64,000 nt of DNA from Staphylococcus sp. M0911 (GTDB lineage Bacteria; Bacillota; Bacilli; Staphylococcales; Staphylococcaceae): the NCBI RefSeq assembly GCF_003491325.1, contig NZ_CP022881.1, forward strand, positions 1 through 64,000, written 5' to 3'. Positions 14,766 to 24,784 of the stretch are shown piece by piece. Numbering within the stretch: position 1 is the first letter of the stretch; each line of letters begins with the position of its first letter. The position numbers and the translations under genes were made by a program. Below the pieces are notes generated by a model that was not told the DNA's origin, did not search any database, and was given only the letters and a program-made list of their open reading frames with translations.

Positions 14766-15091
14766 TGACAGATCAACATATGTTAATCATTATTATTCTA
14801 TGTGGTATTGTTACGATTTTAGTCAGAGTGATTCCATTTATGATGATTTCACGAGTGAATTTACCTGACGTTTTGATTCGATGGTTATCCTTTATTCCAA
14901 TTACACTTTTTACAGCACTCGTCTTGGACGGTTTGATTCAACAACATGAGGGTAGTGTAGGCTATACACTCAATGTGCCATTCATTATTGCATTAATACC
15001 AACTATATTATTAGCCATCTATACGAGAAGTCTAACCTGGACGATTTTAGGTGGTATTGCATTTATCGCTCTGTTGAGATTCTTTCTATAG
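14762..15091 (+). CDS. azlD: AzlD-family branched-chain amino acid exporter, small subunit
   Basis: The 109-residue product is the small membrane partner of AzlC, with about four hydrophobic segments and the conserved N-terminal VTILVRVIPFMM and LSFIPITLFTALV. The ATG at 14762 overlaps the azlC stop by four bases and has GGGGTGG upstream. A longer open frame in the same frame from 14657 lies inside azlC and is unlikely to be used. Confidence 0.92.
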   Translation: MMTDQHMLIIIILCGIVTILVRVIPFMMISRVNLPDVLIRWLSFIPITLFTALVLDGLIQQHEGSVGYTLNVPFIIALIPTILLAIYTRSLTWTILGGIAFIALLRFFL

Positions 15092-15195
15092 AAATCAAGG
15101 TCTATATATTGAATTTCGCAAATGAGTTAGTTAAAATTTAAGTAGTTAGAAAATTTAGATAATTAATGTATTTATTCAAAACTTAATCATAAAAT

Positions 15196-15340
15196 CTTAT
15201 TCAGAGAAGTTGAGGGACTTGGCCCATAGACGCTTCAGCAACCGGCTACAAAGAATACGAGTACGGTGCTAAAACCAACGAGCACTCGAATGATAAGTAC
15301 TGAACCGCTTCTTACTTTTCATAGAGTAAGAAGCTTTTTT
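15196..15340 (+). ncRNA. SAM-I riboswitch (S-box) of metX
   Basis: The S-box core is readable in order: TTCAGAGAAGTTGAGGGACT with GGCCC, GACGCTTCAGCAACC, CGGTGCTAAAACCAAC, and GATAAGTACTGAACCG. A rho-independent terminator follows (GCTTCTTACT at 15307-15316, AGTAAGAAGC at 15325-15334, then T6). Binding of S-adenosylmethionine is expected to favour the terminator and shut off metX. Confidence 0.97.
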
Positions 15341-15364
15341 ATTTAAAGGAGGATGGATTCATAT

Positions 15365-16330
15365 ATGTCGAATTATACAGTTGATACATTAGAATTAGGC
15401 CATTTTACGACAGAGTCAGGAGAAACGATACAAAATTTAAAATTAACATATGAACATGTAGGTTATCCTGGACAACCATTAGCATTAGTTTGCCATGCAC
15501 TAACTGGCAATCATCTTACATATGGTACAGATGAACATCCAGGTTGGTGGCGTGAAATTATTGATGGCGGATATATACCTATTAATGATTATCAATTTTT
15601 AACATTCAACGTGATAGGGAGTCCATTTGGTTCAAGTTCAAAGCATAATGACCCACATTTTCCAGATCATTTAACATTAAGAGATATCGTACGTGCACTT
15701 GAGAAGGGGATAGAAGCACTAGGATTTAATAAAATAGATATTTTAATCGGTGGTAGTCTAGGAGGTATGCAAGCACTAGAATTACTTTATAACCGACGAT
15801 TCCAAGTGGATAAAGCGGTCATACTTGCTGCTACAGATAAAACCTCATCGTACAGTTGTGCCTTTAATGAGATTGCTAGGCAAGCTATTCATATCGGTGG
15901 TAAAGAAGGTTTAAGTATTGCCCGTCAATTAGGATTCTTAACTTATCGTTCTTCTAAAAGTTATGATCAACGCTTCACGCCTGAAGAGGTAGTTAGTTAT
16001 CAACAACATCAAGGTAATAAGTTCAAAGAATCATTTGATTTATCATGTTATTTAACACTGCTGGACGTCTTAGATAGTCATAATATTGATAGAGGTAGAG
16101 ATGATGTTGATGAAGTGTTTAAATCATTAGACACAAAGGTATTAACGATGGGATTCATAGATGATTTGTTGTATCCAGATGATCAAGTATTAGCGACAGG
16201 GCAACGCTTTAAATATCACAGACACTTCTTTGTACCAGATAACGTGGGTCACGATGGTTTCTTACTTAACTTTGAAGATTGGGCGCCTAATTTATATCAC
16301 TTTTTAAATGCGAAACATATTCGACGATAA
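15365..16330 (+). CDS. metX: Homoserine O-acetyltransferase MetX
   Basis: MetX activates L-homoserine by acylation, the committed step of methionine synthesis. The 321-residue product is an alpha/beta hydrolase with the nucleophile Ser131 in GGSLGGMQ, the acid in MGFIDDLLYPDDQ and His in NVGHDGFLL. The family includes acetyl- and succinyl-transferases; acetyl is the more likely reading but cannot be settled by eye. I chose ATG 15365 (MSNYTVDTLEL, as in homologues); ATG 15353 abuts the AAAGGAGG site and is too close. Controlled by the S-box just upstream. No other methionine gene is adjacent. Confidence 0.93.
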   Translation: MSNYTVDTLELGHFTTESGETIQNLKLTYEHVGYPGQPLALVCHALTGNHLTYGTDEHPGWWREIIDGGYIPINDYQFLTFNVIGSPFGSSSKHNDPHFPDHLTLRDIVRALEKGIEALGFNKIDILIGGSLGGMQALELLYNRRFQVDKAVILAATDKTSSYSCAFNEIARQAIHIGGKEGLSIARQLGFLTYRSSKSYDQRFTPEEVVSYQQHQGNKFKESFDLSCYLTLLDVLDSHNIDRGRDDVDEVFKSLDTKVLTMGFIDDLLYPDDQVLATGQRFKYHRHFFVPDNVGHDGFLLNFEDWAPNLYHFLNAKHIRR

Positions 16331-16437
16331 TGACTAAAACCATGTTCTAATGTTAATTTTATAAGGTTGAATATCGATGTTAAAAGTATAGTATATAAAG
16401 AGAATACAAATCGAGAAATTAAATAGGTGGCTATGAG

Positions 16438-16692
16438 ATGAAACAATTGATAATTATATTAAATGCATTGAATTATATAGTTATAGCATCATTAATAATA
16501 TTCAACTTCAATAATCTATCTGAAAAGGGATTAGATATATGTAGATATTTCCTTTTTATTAGTTGTGTTTTATTTATATTTTCCTTAATTATGTATTTAC
16601 TAACTAAGAAAGAATTTGTTTTAAAAAGTAGTTTTATTAATCTAGTTAATTTAATTGTAATATTTCCAATTCTACTATTAATAATGATTTGA
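16438..16692 (+). CDS. Small hypothetical membrane protein
   Basis: This 84-residue frame encodes three hydrophobic segments (about 3-23, 37-56 and 63-83) joined by short charged loops and has no family that I recognise. AGGTGG about ten bases upstream of ATG 16438 is a fair ribosome-binding site. Base composition is very AT-rich, with many ATA and TTA codons, unlike metX and the downstream gene. A hairpin at 16779-16824 follows. I am only moderately sure that it is expressed. Confidence 0.5.
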   Translation: MKQLIIILNALNYIVIASLIIFNFNNLSEKGLDICRYFLFISCVLFIFSLIMYLLTKKEFVLKSSFINLVNLIVIFPILLLIMI

Positions 16693-16776
16693 TTTTCATA
16701 TTACTATGCTTGCTTTTAAAAGGTTTATCGTAATGAATTTTAATTAAAAATTTGTAAAAACTATAGATTATTTCAC

Positions 16777-16830
16777 TCTAAAGTACTGCTGGAATTGACC
16801 GACATAAATACCAGTAGTACTTTATTGTTT
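16777..16830 (+). terminator. Terminator-like hairpin upstream of the yybS-like gene
   Basis: TAAAGTACTGCTGG (16779-16792) pairs with CCAGTAGTACTTTA (16811-16824) across an 18-base loop and is followed by a T-rich stretch. The inner pair G-C/T mismatch is minor. It could end transcription from metX or the small membrane gene, or attenuate the following operon. Confidence 0.6.
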
Positions 16831-16889
16831 ATTTTTTTCAAAGAGGTTAAAATGGTAATTATAGTCAAAAAAGTATGGGAGTGGCGTGT

Positions 16890-17813
16890 GTGTTTTCAAA
16901 AATACAACCTAAAGCAACTATGATAGGTACATTAGCATTAGTGATAGTCGCTTTAGTAACACATGTATTACCTATTCTCGGCTTAATTTTATGTTTATTT
17001 GCAACAATCCCAGGTGTCGTATTATGGAACAAATCTATTCAGTCATTTGGAATTAGTGCCTTAGTAACAGTTATAATTACAACATTATTAGGTAATACAT
17101 TCGTCTTAAGTATAATGGTTTTAGTGATTTTAACGAGTTTAATCATTGGACAATTACTTAAGGAAAGAGCAACAAAAGAAAGAATTTTATATGTAACAAC
17201 GGTATCTCTAAGTTTAATGACATTGATAGGATTCATGTTATTACAAGTATTTGATAAAATCCCAAGAGCAGCCGCATTAGTTAACCCTGTTAAAGAAACC
17301 GTTCATAACATGTTATTAACAAGTGGAGCAGATGCTGATTACAGACAGATGCTTGAAGAAAGTATCCGCCAAATGACGGTCCAACTCCCTAGTTATCTCA
17401 TTATTATCGTTTTTCTTTTCGTTTTAATTAATCTGATCATAACATTTCCAATCCTGCGCAAATTCAAAGTAGCTACGCCAATATTTAAGCCGCTATTCGC
17501 TTGGCAAATGAATCGTACGCTATTAACAATCTATATTATTGATTTACTTTGTGTAATGTTTGCGACCCAACCAAGTACGTTCCAGAGTATCGTCTTAAAC
17601 TTTGAAGTTGTGTTATCATTAGTGATGTACATTCAAGGGATGAGCGTGATACATTTCTTCGGAAAAGCGAAGCGACTACCGAATGTAGTAACTATCATAT
17701 TAATGGTTATAGGGACATTATTAACGCCAATGACTCACATTGTAGGGTTATTAGGTGTCATCGATTTATGTATCAATTTAAAACAACTAATGAACAATAA
17801 TAATAAAAAGTGA
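16890..17813 (+). CDS. DUF2232 (YybS-like) membrane protein
   Basis: This is the YybS-like integral membrane protein found directly upstream of gdpP in Bacilli; its function is unknown. The 307-residue product has about eight hydrophobic segments. The start is GTG 16890 (MFSKIQPKATMIG), eight bases after GGGAG; an ATG at 16875 overlaps that site. The stop lies 15 bases before the gdpP start, so yybS-gdpP-rplI form an operon, which suggests a link with c-di-AMP signalling or envelope physiology by context only. Confidence 0.85.
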   Translation: MFSKIQPKATMIGTLALVIVALVTHVLPILGLILCLFATIPGVVLWNKSIQSFGISALVTVIITTLLGNTFVLSIMVLVILTSLIIGQLLKERATKERILYVTTVSLSLMTLIGFMLLQVFDKIPRAAALVNPVKETVHNMLLTSGADADYRQMLEESIRQMTVQLPSYLIIIVFLFVLINLIITFPILRKFKVATPIFKPLFAWQMNRTLLTIYIIDLLCVMFATQPSTFQSIVLNFEVVLSLVMYIQGMSVIHFFGKAKRLPNVVTIILMVIGTLLTPMTHIVGLLGVIDLCINLKQLMNNNNKK

Positions 17814-17827
17814 TGAGAGGTGGAAGA

Positions 17828-19795
17828 ATGAACCGTCAATCCACTAAAAAAGCTTTGCTCATACCATTTATCATAATGGTACTGACTGCTATAGCATTAG
17901 TCATCGTTTGGTTTATATTTAACCAAATCGTGGCAGGCATAGCTGCAGGAATATTACTAGTAATGATTATTGCTAGTGGATTCTTGCTAAGACAAGCTTT
18001 TATGAAAATGGACAGTTATGTGGATGGTTTAAGTGGTCATATTACAACAAGTAGTAATAAGGCGATTAAACACTTACCGATCGGGATGATTGTGTTAGAT
18101 GAGAACGACCATATTGAATGGGTTAACCAATTTATGTCTGAACATTTAACAACTAATGTTATTTCAGAATCGGTAAACGAAATATTTCCTAATATCTTAA
18201 AGCAATTGGAGAAAGTTCAAGAAGTAGAGATTGAACATGAAAATTATCATTATAGAGTACGTTATTCAAGCAATGAACATTGCTTATACTTCTTCGATAT
18301 TACAGATGAAGTGCAAACGAACCAATTATATGAAGATTCAAAACCCATTATTGCAACATTATTCTTAGATAACTACGATGAAATTACGCAAAACATGAAT
18401 GACACACAACGTTCTGAAATTAACTCAATGGTTACACGTGTGATTAGTCGTTGGGCATCAGAATATAATATTTATTTCAAACGTTATAATTCAGACCAAT
18501 TCGTAGCCTATTTAAATCAAAAGATCTTAGCGGAAATCGAAGACTCAAATTTCAACATTTTAAGTCAATTACGTGAGAAAAGTGTTGGTTACCGAGCACA
18601 ATTGACATTAAGTATTGGTGTCGGTGAAGGTACTGAAAATCTTATCGACTTAGGTGAATTATCACAATCAGGTCTAGACTTAGCACTAGGTCGTGGTGGT
18701 GACCAAGTCGCTATTAAAAACATGAACGGCAACGTACGTTTCTACGGTGGTAAGACTGACCCTATGGAAAAACGTACACGTGTAAGAGCACGTGTTATCT
18801 CACACGCATTAAAAGATATCTTAACCGAAGGCGATAAAGTCATCGTAATGGGACATAAACGACCTGACTTAGATGCCATTGGTGCAGCCATCGGTGTGTC
18901 TAGATTCGCTTTAATGAATAATCTAGAAGCATATGTTGTGTTGAATGAATCTGATATCGATCCAACATTACGTCGTGTCATGGATGAAATTGATAAGAAA
19001 CCAGAACTTAAAGAACGATTTATTACATCTGACGATGCATGGGATATGATGACATCTAAAACAACGGTTGTTGTCGTTGATACGCATAAACCAGAAATGG
19101 TTCTAGATGAAAATGTCTTAAACAAAGCAAATCGTAAAGTGGTAATTGACCATCATAGACGTGGTGAAAGCTTTATCTCAAATCCACTACTGGTTTATAT
19201 GGAACCTTATGCAAGTTCAACAGCCGAACTTGTCACAGAGTTGCTAGAATATCAACCAACTGAACAGCGTTTAACACGTCTTGAATCTACTGTTATGTAT
19301 GCAGGTATTATTGTTGATACAAGAAACTTCACATTACGTACGGGTTCAAGAACGTTCGATGCCGCAAGTTATTTACGAGCGCATGGTGCCGATACTATTC
19401 TTACACAACACTTCTTAAAAGATGATGTGGATACGTACATTAATCGTTCTGAATTAATTAGAACAGTCGAAGTACAAGATAACGGTGTTGCCATTGCACA
19501 TGGCTCAGACGATAAAATTTATCATCCTGTTACAGTTGCACAAGCAGCCGATGAGTTGTTAAGTTTAGAAGGTATAGAAGCTTCATATGTCGTTGCCAAA
19601 CGTGAAGACAACCTAGTCGGTATCTCAGCCCGTTCATTAGGTTCAGTTAATGTACAATTAACAATGGAAGCCCTAGGTGGCGGGGGTCACTTGACGAATG
19701 CAGCGACACAATTAAAAGGTGTCTCAGTGGAAGACGCCATCGTACAATTACAACAAGCAATAACAGAACAAATGAGTAGGAGTGAAGACGCATGA
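17828..19795 (+). CDS. gdpP: Cyclic-di-AMP phosphodiesterase GdpP
   Basis: GdpP hydrolyses c-di-AMP to pApA and so controls osmotic and cell-wall homeostasis; its loss raises beta-lactam tolerance in S. aureus. The 655-residue product has two N-terminal transmembrane helices (about 8-55), a PAS-like domain, a degenerate GGDEF domain (about 175-300) and a C-terminal DHH/DHHA1 module with [23 protein letters not shown] near residue 440 and [11 protein letters not shown]. Length equals that of S. aureus GdpP. The start ATG 17828 follows AGAGGTGGA. It overlaps rplI by four bases. No truncation is seen. Confidence 0.96.
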   Translation: MNRQSTKKALLIPFIIMVLTAIALVIVWFIFNQIVAGIAAGILLVMIIASGFLLRQAFMKMDSYVDGLSGHITTSSNKAIKHLPIGMIVLDENDHIEWVNQFMSEHLTTNVISESVNEIFPNILKQLEKVQEVEIEHENYHYRVRYSSNEHCLYFFDITDEVQTNQLYEDSKPIIATLFLDNYDEITQNMNDTQRSEINSMVTRVISRWASEYNIYFKRYNSDQFVAYLNQKILAEIEDSNFNILSQLREKSVGYRAQLTLSIGVGEGTENLIDLGELSQSGLDLALGRGGDQVAIKNMNGNVRFYGGKTDPMEKRTRVRARVISHALKDILTEGDKVIVMGHKRPDLDAIGAAIGVSRFALMNNLEAYVVLNESDIDPTLRRVMDEIDKKPELKERFITSDDAWDMMTSKTTVVVVDTHKPEMVLDENVLNKANRKVVIDHHRRGESFISNPLLVYMEPYASSTAELVTELLEYQPTEQRLTRLESTVMYAGIIVDTRNFTLRTGSRTFDAASYLRAHGADTILTQHFLKDDVDTYINRSELIRTVEVQDNGVAIAHGSDDKIYHPVTVAQAADELLSLEGIEASYVVAKREDNLVGISARSLGSVNVQLTMEALGGGGHLTNAATQLKGVSVEDAIVQLQQAITEQMSRSEDA

Positions 19796-20238
19796 AAGTA
19801 ATTTTCACACAAGATGTTAAAGGTAAAGGTAAAAAAGGCGAAGTTAAAGACGTACCAGTAGGTTATGCAAATAACTTCTTATTAAAAAATAATTACGCCG
19901 TTGAAGCTACACCTGGTAACTTAAAACAATTAGAACAACAAAATAAACGTGCTGAAGCAGACAGACAACAAGAAATTGATGATGCAAAAGCATTAAAAGA
20001 AAAATTAGCTAACATCGAAGTTGAAGTATCTGCTAAAACAGGTGAAGGCGGTAAATTATTTGGTTCAGTAAGTACGAAACAAATTGCCCAAGCCCTTAAA
20101 GATCAACATGACATTAAATTAGATAAACGTAAAATGGATTTACCACAAGGTATCCACACATTAGGTTATACAAACGTACCTGTTAAATTAGATAAAGAAG
20201 TTGAAGGTACTATTCGTGTGCATACAGTAGAACAATAA
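19792..20238 (+). CDS. rplI: 50S ribosomal protein bL9
   Basis: bL9 is a large-subunit protein with two domains on a long helix; it helps keep the reading frame. The 148-residue product starts [21 protein letters not shown], with the family signature [13 protein letters not shown], then the long K/E/Q-rich helix, then the C-terminal domain with [13 protein letters not shown]. Its ATG overlaps the gdpP stop (ATGA), and dnaB follows after 31 bases. Confidence 0.98.
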   Translation: MKVIFTQDVKGKGKKGEVKDVPVGYANNFLLKNNYAVEATPGNLKQLEQQNKRAEADRQQEIDDAKALKEKLANIEVEVSAKTGEGGKLFGSVSTKQIAQALKDQHDIKLDKRKMDLPQGIHTLGYTNVPVKLDKEVEGTIRVHTVEQ

Positions 20239-20269
20239 AGATGGATTGAAAATAGAGGTGTAATCAATA

Positions 20270-21670
20270 ATGGATAGTATGTACGAGCAAAATCAAATGC
20301 CACATAGCAATGAAGCCGAACAATCTGTCTTAGGTGCCATTATTATTGATCCGGAATTAATTAATACAACTCAGGAAGTGTTACTTCCTGAGTCATTTTA
20401 TAGAGGCGCCCATCAACATATTTTCCGTGCGATGATGCACTTAAATGAAGATAATAAAGAAATTGATGTAGTGACGTTAATGGATCAATTAACGACTGAA
20501 GGAAGTTTGAGTGAAGCGGGTGGCCCGCAATACCTTGCAGAATTATCTACTAATGTTCCTACAACAAGAAATGTTCAATATTATACTGATATCGTATTTA
20601 AGCATGCGCTTAAACGTAAGTTAATACAGACTGCTGATAGTATCGCCAATGACGGATACAATGATGAGTTAGAATTAGATACGATCTTGAGTGATGCAGA
20701 ACGACGTATTTTAGAGCTATCATCAACACGTGAGAGCGATGGTTTTAAAGATATTCGAGATGTATTAGGACAAGTGTATGAAACTGCTGAGGAACTCGAT
20801 CAAAATAGTGGTCAAACACCGGGTATTCCAACAGGTTATAGAGATTTAGACCAAATGACAGCAGGTTTTAACCGAAATGACTTAATCATTTTAGCTGCAC
20901 GACCATCTGTTGGTAAGACTGCCTTCGCACTTAATATTGCCCAAAAGGTAGCGACACATGAGGATTTATATACAGTAGGTATCTTCTCTCTTGAGATGGG
21001 TGCAGACCAATTAGCAACACGTATGATATGTAGTTCAGGTAACGTTGACTCAAACCGATTAAGAACCGGTACAATGACCGAAGAGGATTGGAACCGATTC
21101 ACGATTGCAGTTGGTAAACTATCTCGAACAAAAATATTTATTGATGATACGCCAGGTATTCGAATCAATGACTTACGATCTAAATGTCGTCGACTTAAAC
21201 AAGAACACGGTTTAGACATGATTGTGATTGACTATTTACAATTAATTCAAGGTAGTGGTTCACGCTTCTCAGATAACCGTCAACAAGAAGTATCTGAAAT
21301 TTCACGTACGCTTAAAGCTATTGCACGTGAGCTAGAATGTCCTGTCATCGCACTGAGTCAGTTATCTCGTGGTGTTGAACAACGTCAAGATAAACGTCCG
21401 ATGATGAGTGACATCCGTGAATCAGGGTCTATCGAGCAAGATGCTGATATTGTTGCCTTCTTATATCGTGATGATTATTATAATCGTGGCGAAGATGAGG
21501 ATGACGATGATGATTCAAGCTTTGAGCCACAAACTAATGATGATAACGGTGAAATTGAAATTATCATCGCTAAGCAACGTAACGGCCCGACAGGTACCGT
21601 GAAATTACACTTTATGAAACAATACAACAAATTTACTGATATAGATTATGCTCATGCAGAAATGTCATAA
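20270..21670 (+). CDS. dnaB: Replicative DNA helicase (DnaB family; dnaC in Gram-positive naming)
   Basis: This is the hexameric 5'-3' helicase of the replication fork. The 466-residue product has the N-terminal domain (MPHSNEAEQSVLGAI...), the RecA-like core with Walker A AARPSVGKTAFALN, Walker B MIVIDYLQLI, and the arginine-rich motif QLSRGVEQRQDKRPMMSDIRE. No intein is present. ATG 20270 has AGAGGTG nine bases upstream; a second ATG three codons later is possible. A perfect terminator follows. Confidence 0.97.
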   Translation: MDSMYEQNQMPHSNEAEQSVLGAIIIDPELINTTQEVLLPESFYRGAHQHIFRAMMHLNEDNKEIDVVTLMDQLTTEGSLSEAGGPQYLAELSTNVPTTRNVQYYTDIVFKHALKRKLIQTADSIANDGYNDELELDTILSDAERRILELSSTRESDGFKDIRDVLGQVYETAEELDQNSGQTPGIPTGYRDLDQMTAGFNRNDLIILAARPSVGKTAFALNIAQKVATHEDLYTVGIFSLEMGADQLATRMICSSGNVDSNRLRTGTMTEEDWNRFTIAVGKLSRTKIFIDDTPGIRINDLRSKCRRLKQEHGLDMIVIDYLQLIQGSGSRFSDNRQQEVSEISRTLKAIARELECPVIALSQLSRGVEQRQDKRPMMSDIRESGSIEQDADIVAFLYRDDYYNRGEDEDDDDDSSFEPQTNDDNGEIEIIIAKQRNGPTGTVKLHFMKQYNKFTDIDYAHAEMS

Positions 21671-21690
21671 AATATTTTTAAACATATTTT

Positions 21691-21733
21691 CCGTACAATA
21701 AACAAACATTATGTTTTATTGTACGGTTTTTGT
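21691..21733 (+). terminator. Terminator after dnaB
   Basis: CCGTACAATAAA (21691-21702) pairs perfectly with TTTATTGTACGG (21715-21726), followed by TTTTTG and further T. It ends the yybS-gdpP-rplI-dnaB operon. The next 220 bases before purA show no gene. Confidence 0.92.
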
Positions 21734-21956
21734 TTTGTATAAAGGTATTTAAAAACCACTAAGTATGTGTCTTGGAATTTCGAATAAACATTTTAAATAC
21801 CGTCATGAAAGGTTTTATATACATTTTGACTTTCATTATAAAGAAAAACAGATGAATTTGATTGTACGAAATCAATGTTCGATTTTTATTTGCATTATAG
21901 TATCTATATTGGTAAAATACTTCATGGTTAAATGAGAAAAATTTGGAGGTGCTCTT

Positions 21957-23240
21957 ATGTCATCAATCGTAGTAGTTGGGACACAATGGGGAGACGAAGG
22001 TAAAGGTAAAATTACAGATTTCTTAGCAGAACAAGCAGACGTGATTGCACGTTTTTCAGGTGGTAATAATGCAGGACATACCATCCAATTTGGTGGAGAA
22101 ACATATAAATTACATTTAGTACCATCAGGTATCTTCTATAAAGACAAATTAGCAGTTATTGGTAATGGTGTGGTAGTTGATCCAGTTGCATTACTTAAAG
22201 AATTAGACGGTTTAAATGAACGTGGTATTTCAACAGATAACTTACGTATTTCTAACCGTGCTCAAGTGATTTTACCTTATCATATTGCACAAGACGAGTA
22301 TGAAGAGCGTCTTCGCGGTGATAATAAAATCGGTACAACTAAAAAAGGTATCGGCCCAGCATACGTAGATAAAGCACAACGAATTGGTATCCGTATGGGA
22401 GACTTAGTCGAAAAAGAAACATTCGAAAGACTATTAAAACAAAATATTGAACATAAAAATGCATATTTCAAAGGTATGTTTAATGAAACATGTCCAAGCT
22501 TCGATGATATATTTGAAGAATATTATGCTGCAGGTCAACGTTTAAGAGAATTTGTTACAGATACACCTAAAATCTTAGACGACGCAATTGTTGCAGATGA
22601 AAAAGTACTATTCGAAGGTGCCCAAGGTGTGATGTTAGACATCGATCACGGTACATATCCATTCGTCACTTCAAGTAACCCAGTAGCAGGTAACGTTACA
22701 GTAGGTACTGGTGTAGGTCCAACATACGTATCTAAAGTCATTGGTGTATGTAAAGCTTATACATCACGTGTTGGTGATGGTCCATTCCCTACAGAATTAT
22801 TTGATGAAGATGGTCATCATATTAGAGAAGTTGGTCGTGAATACGGCACAACAACTGGTCGTCCACGTCGTGTAGGTTGGTTCGATTCAGTAGTATTACG
22901 TCATTCACGCCGTGTAAGTGGTATTACAGACTTATCAATCAACTCAATTGATGTGTTAACAGGTTTAGATACAGTTAAAATCTGTACAGCATATGAATTA
23001 GATGGTAAAGAAATTACTGAATACCCAGCTAACTTAGATCAATTACAACGTTGTAAACCAATCTTCGAAGAGTTACCAGGTTGGACGGAAGATATTACAG
23101 GTTGCCGCACTTTAGAAGAACTTCCTGAAAATGCACGCAAATATTTAGAACGTATTTCTGAATTATGTGGCGTACGCATTTCAATCTTCTCAGTAGGTCC
23201 AGATCGTGAACAAACAAACTTATTAGAAAAATTATGGTAA
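21957..23240 (+). CDS. purA: Adenylosuccinate synthetase
   Basis: PurA joins IMP and aspartate, with GTP, to adenylosuccinate, the first step from IMP to AMP. The 427-residue product has the N-terminal GTP loop [11 protein letters not shown], the catalytic His segment NNAGHTI, the KGIGPAY block and the C-terminal [19 protein letters not shown] precedes ATG 21957. It is monocistronic, with terminators on both sides. Confidence 0.98.
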   Translation: MSSIVVVGTQWGDEGKGKITDFLAEQADVIARFSGGNNAGHTIQFGGETYKLHLVPSGIFYKDKLAVIGNGVVVDPVALLKELDGLNERGISTDNLRISNRAQVILPYHIAQDEYEERLRGDNKIGTTKKGIGPAYVDKAQRIGIRMGDLVEKETFERLLKQNIEHKNAYFKGMFNETCPSFDDIFEEYYAAGQRLREFVTDTPKILDDAIVADEKVLFEGAQGVMLDIDHGTYPFVTSSNPVAGNVTVGTGVGPTYVSKVIGVCKAYTSRVGDGPFPTELFDEDGHHIREVGREYGTTTGRPRRVGWFDSVVLRHSRRVSGITDLSINSIDVLTGLDTVKICTAYELDGKEITEYPANLDQLQRCKPIFEELPGWTEDITGCRTLEELPENARKYLERISELCGVRISIFSVGPDREQTNLLEKLW

Positions 23241-23251
23241 TTAATACCGAT

Positions 23252-23292
23252 AGCCGTTAAATGATGTAACAATCATTTAACGGTTTTTTTAT
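23252..23292 (+). terminator. Terminator after purA
   Basis: CCGTTAAATGAT (23254-23265) and ATCATTTAACGG (23272-23283) form a perfect twelve-base stem with a six-base loop, followed by seven T. Confidence 0.92.
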
Positions 23293-23396
23293 GGGAAAAA
23301 TGCTTGAATATACTACAAAATAACGCATCAATGGTGCTTTATGATTACTGTCTCAGTCCTAATTACAAATAATGTTAAAATTATGTAAAAAATATC

Positions 23397-23426
23397 TTGT
23401 CATTCAAATATTGGCTGTGCTATAAT
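23397..23426 (+). promoter_or_regulatory. Promoter of the tRNA-Glu/tRNA-Asp operon
   Basis: TTGTCA at 23397-23402 and a perfect TATAAT at 23421-23426, separated by 18 bases, lie 20 bases before the first tRNA. Confidence 0.8.
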
Positions 23427-23445
23427 CTATCTTGTGCTTAAGAAC

Positions 23446-23520
23446 GGCTCCTTGGTCAAGCGGTTAAGACACCGCCCTTTCACGGCGGTAACACGGGTTC
23501 GAGTCCCGTAGGAGTCACCA
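23446..23520 (+). tRNA. tRNA-Glu (TTC)
   Basis: A full cloverleaf can be drawn: acceptor GGCTCCT with AGGAGTC, D arm, anticodon arm CCGCC-CTTTCAC-GGCGG with anticodon TTC, and T arm CGGGTTCGAGTCCCG. The 3' CCA is encoded (23518-23520). It lies eight bases before tRNA-Asp in a two-gene operon. Confidence 0.97.
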
Positions 23521-23527
23521 TTTTTTA

Positions 23528-23600
23528 GGTCTCGTAGTGTAGCGGTTAACACGCCTGCCTGTCACGCAGGAGATCGCGGGTTCGATTCCCGTCGAGACCG
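23528..23600 (+). tRNA. tRNA-Asp (GTC)
   Basis: The cloverleaf has acceptor GGTCTCG with CGAGACC, anticodon arm CCTGC-CTGTCAC-GCAGG with anticodon GTC, T arm CGGGTTCGATTCCCG and discriminator G at 23600. Unlike its neighbour, CCA is not encoded (TAT follows). A terminator lies just downstream. Confidence 0.97.
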
Positions 23601-23601
23601 T

Positions 23602-23633
23602 ATTGCCTACCCAAGAGGGTAGGCATTTTTTTA
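23602..23633 (+). terminator. Terminator of the tRNA operon
   Basis: TGCCTACCC (23604-23612) and GGGTAGGCA (23617-23625) form a perfect nine-base stem with a four-base loop and seven T. Confidence 0.93.
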
Positions 23634-24070
23634 TGTCCTTTTATTATCAATGAAAGTAATGCCACTTTATTTAATGATTGTTCCCCATTTTACAAGTCGA
23701 TGACATTTGGCAATCGAAACTTAACATTTCCCCAATTATCGTTAGAAACAAATGAAAAACATTGAATTAATCGGTTTTATACTAAATTTTAATATTACAA
23801 AATTATGAAATTAATATCTTTTGAATTCTCAGCTTACTGAAAGCATTCAACTTATTTTGTGATATAGAATTTTGGTGGTAAACTTATATATAATATTATT
23901 CTATAATTTTTTATACAAAAATAGAATTAACCGTTCATAAATGGTAAATTAGATAGTAGTAACTGTGTTGAAAAAGCACATGCGTTTGAGCCTCGTGAAA
24001 GGTCTCAATCGATACGAATTAAGATAAGTCGAACGGTAGAATTATACTTTGAGAAATGAGGTTTATATAT
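23634..24070 (+). other. Long leader region upstream of walR
   Basis: This 437-bp AT-rich gap should hold the walRKHI promoter. I see no gene. A small hairpin is visible at 23986-24007 (TTGAGCC pairing with GGTCTCAA, one bulge), about 65 bases upstream of walR. I could not assign -10 and -35 hexamers with confidence. Confidence 0.4.
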
Positions 24071-24772
24071 ATGGCTAGAAAAGTTGTGGTAGTCGACGAT
24101 GAAAAACCAATTGCTGATATTTTAGAATTTAATCTTAAAAAAGAAGGATACGATGTATTTTGTGCGTACGATGGTAACGACGCTGTAGATTTAATTTATG
24201 AGGAAGAACCAGACATCGTATTATTAGACATTATGTTACCTGGTAGAGACGGCATGGAAGTCTGTCGTGAAGTACGTAAAAAATTCGAAATGCCTATCAT
24301 CATGTTAACTGCGAAAGATTCTGAAATTGATAAAGTTTTAGGATTAGAATTAGGTGCAGATGACTATGTGACGAAACCATTTAGTACACGCGAATTAATT
24401 GCACGTGTAAAAGCAAACTTACGTCGTCATTATTCTCAACCAGCGCAAGAAGTCAATGACGCAACAAATGAAATTTCTATTAAAGATATCGTCATTTATC
24501 CAGATGCGTATTCAATTAAAAAACGTGGTGATGACATCGAGTTAACACACCGTGAATTTGAGTTGTTCCATTATCTTTCTAAACATATGGGCCAAGTAAT
24601 GACACGTGAACATTTATTACAAACTGTGTGGGGTTATGATTACTTTGGAGATGTACGTACTGTAGACGTAACGATTCGCCGTTTACGTGAAAAAATCGAA
24701 GACGATCCATCACACCCAGAATACATCGTGACACGTAGAGGCGTTGGATACTTCCTCCAACAACATGATTAG
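24071..24772 (+). CDS. walR: Two-component response regulator WalR (YycF)
   Basis: WalR is the essential OmpR-family regulator of peptidoglycan hydrolase genes. The 233-residue product has a receiver domain with acidic DD at 9-10, phospho-acceptor Asp53 in [10 protein letters not shown] and Lys in VTKPFS, then a winged-helix effector domain ending in [11 protein letters not shown] chose ATG 24071 ([11 protein letters not shown]); the in-frame ATG at 24056 adds five residues and lacks a proper ribosome-binding site. It is followed 12 bases later by walK. Confidence 0.97.
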   Translation: MARKVVVVDDEKPIADILEFNLKKEGYDVFCAYDGNDAVDLIYEEEPDIVLLDIMLPGRDGMEVCREVRKKFEMPIIMLTAKDSEIDKVLGLELGADDYVTKPFSTRELIARVKANLRRHYSQPAQEVNDATNEISIKDIVIYPDAYSIKKRGDDIELTHREFELFHYLSKHMGQVMTREHLLQTVWGYDYFGDVRTVDVTIRRLREKIEDDPSHPEYIVTRRGVGYFLQQHD

Positions 24773-24784
24773 AGGTTTAGTTGA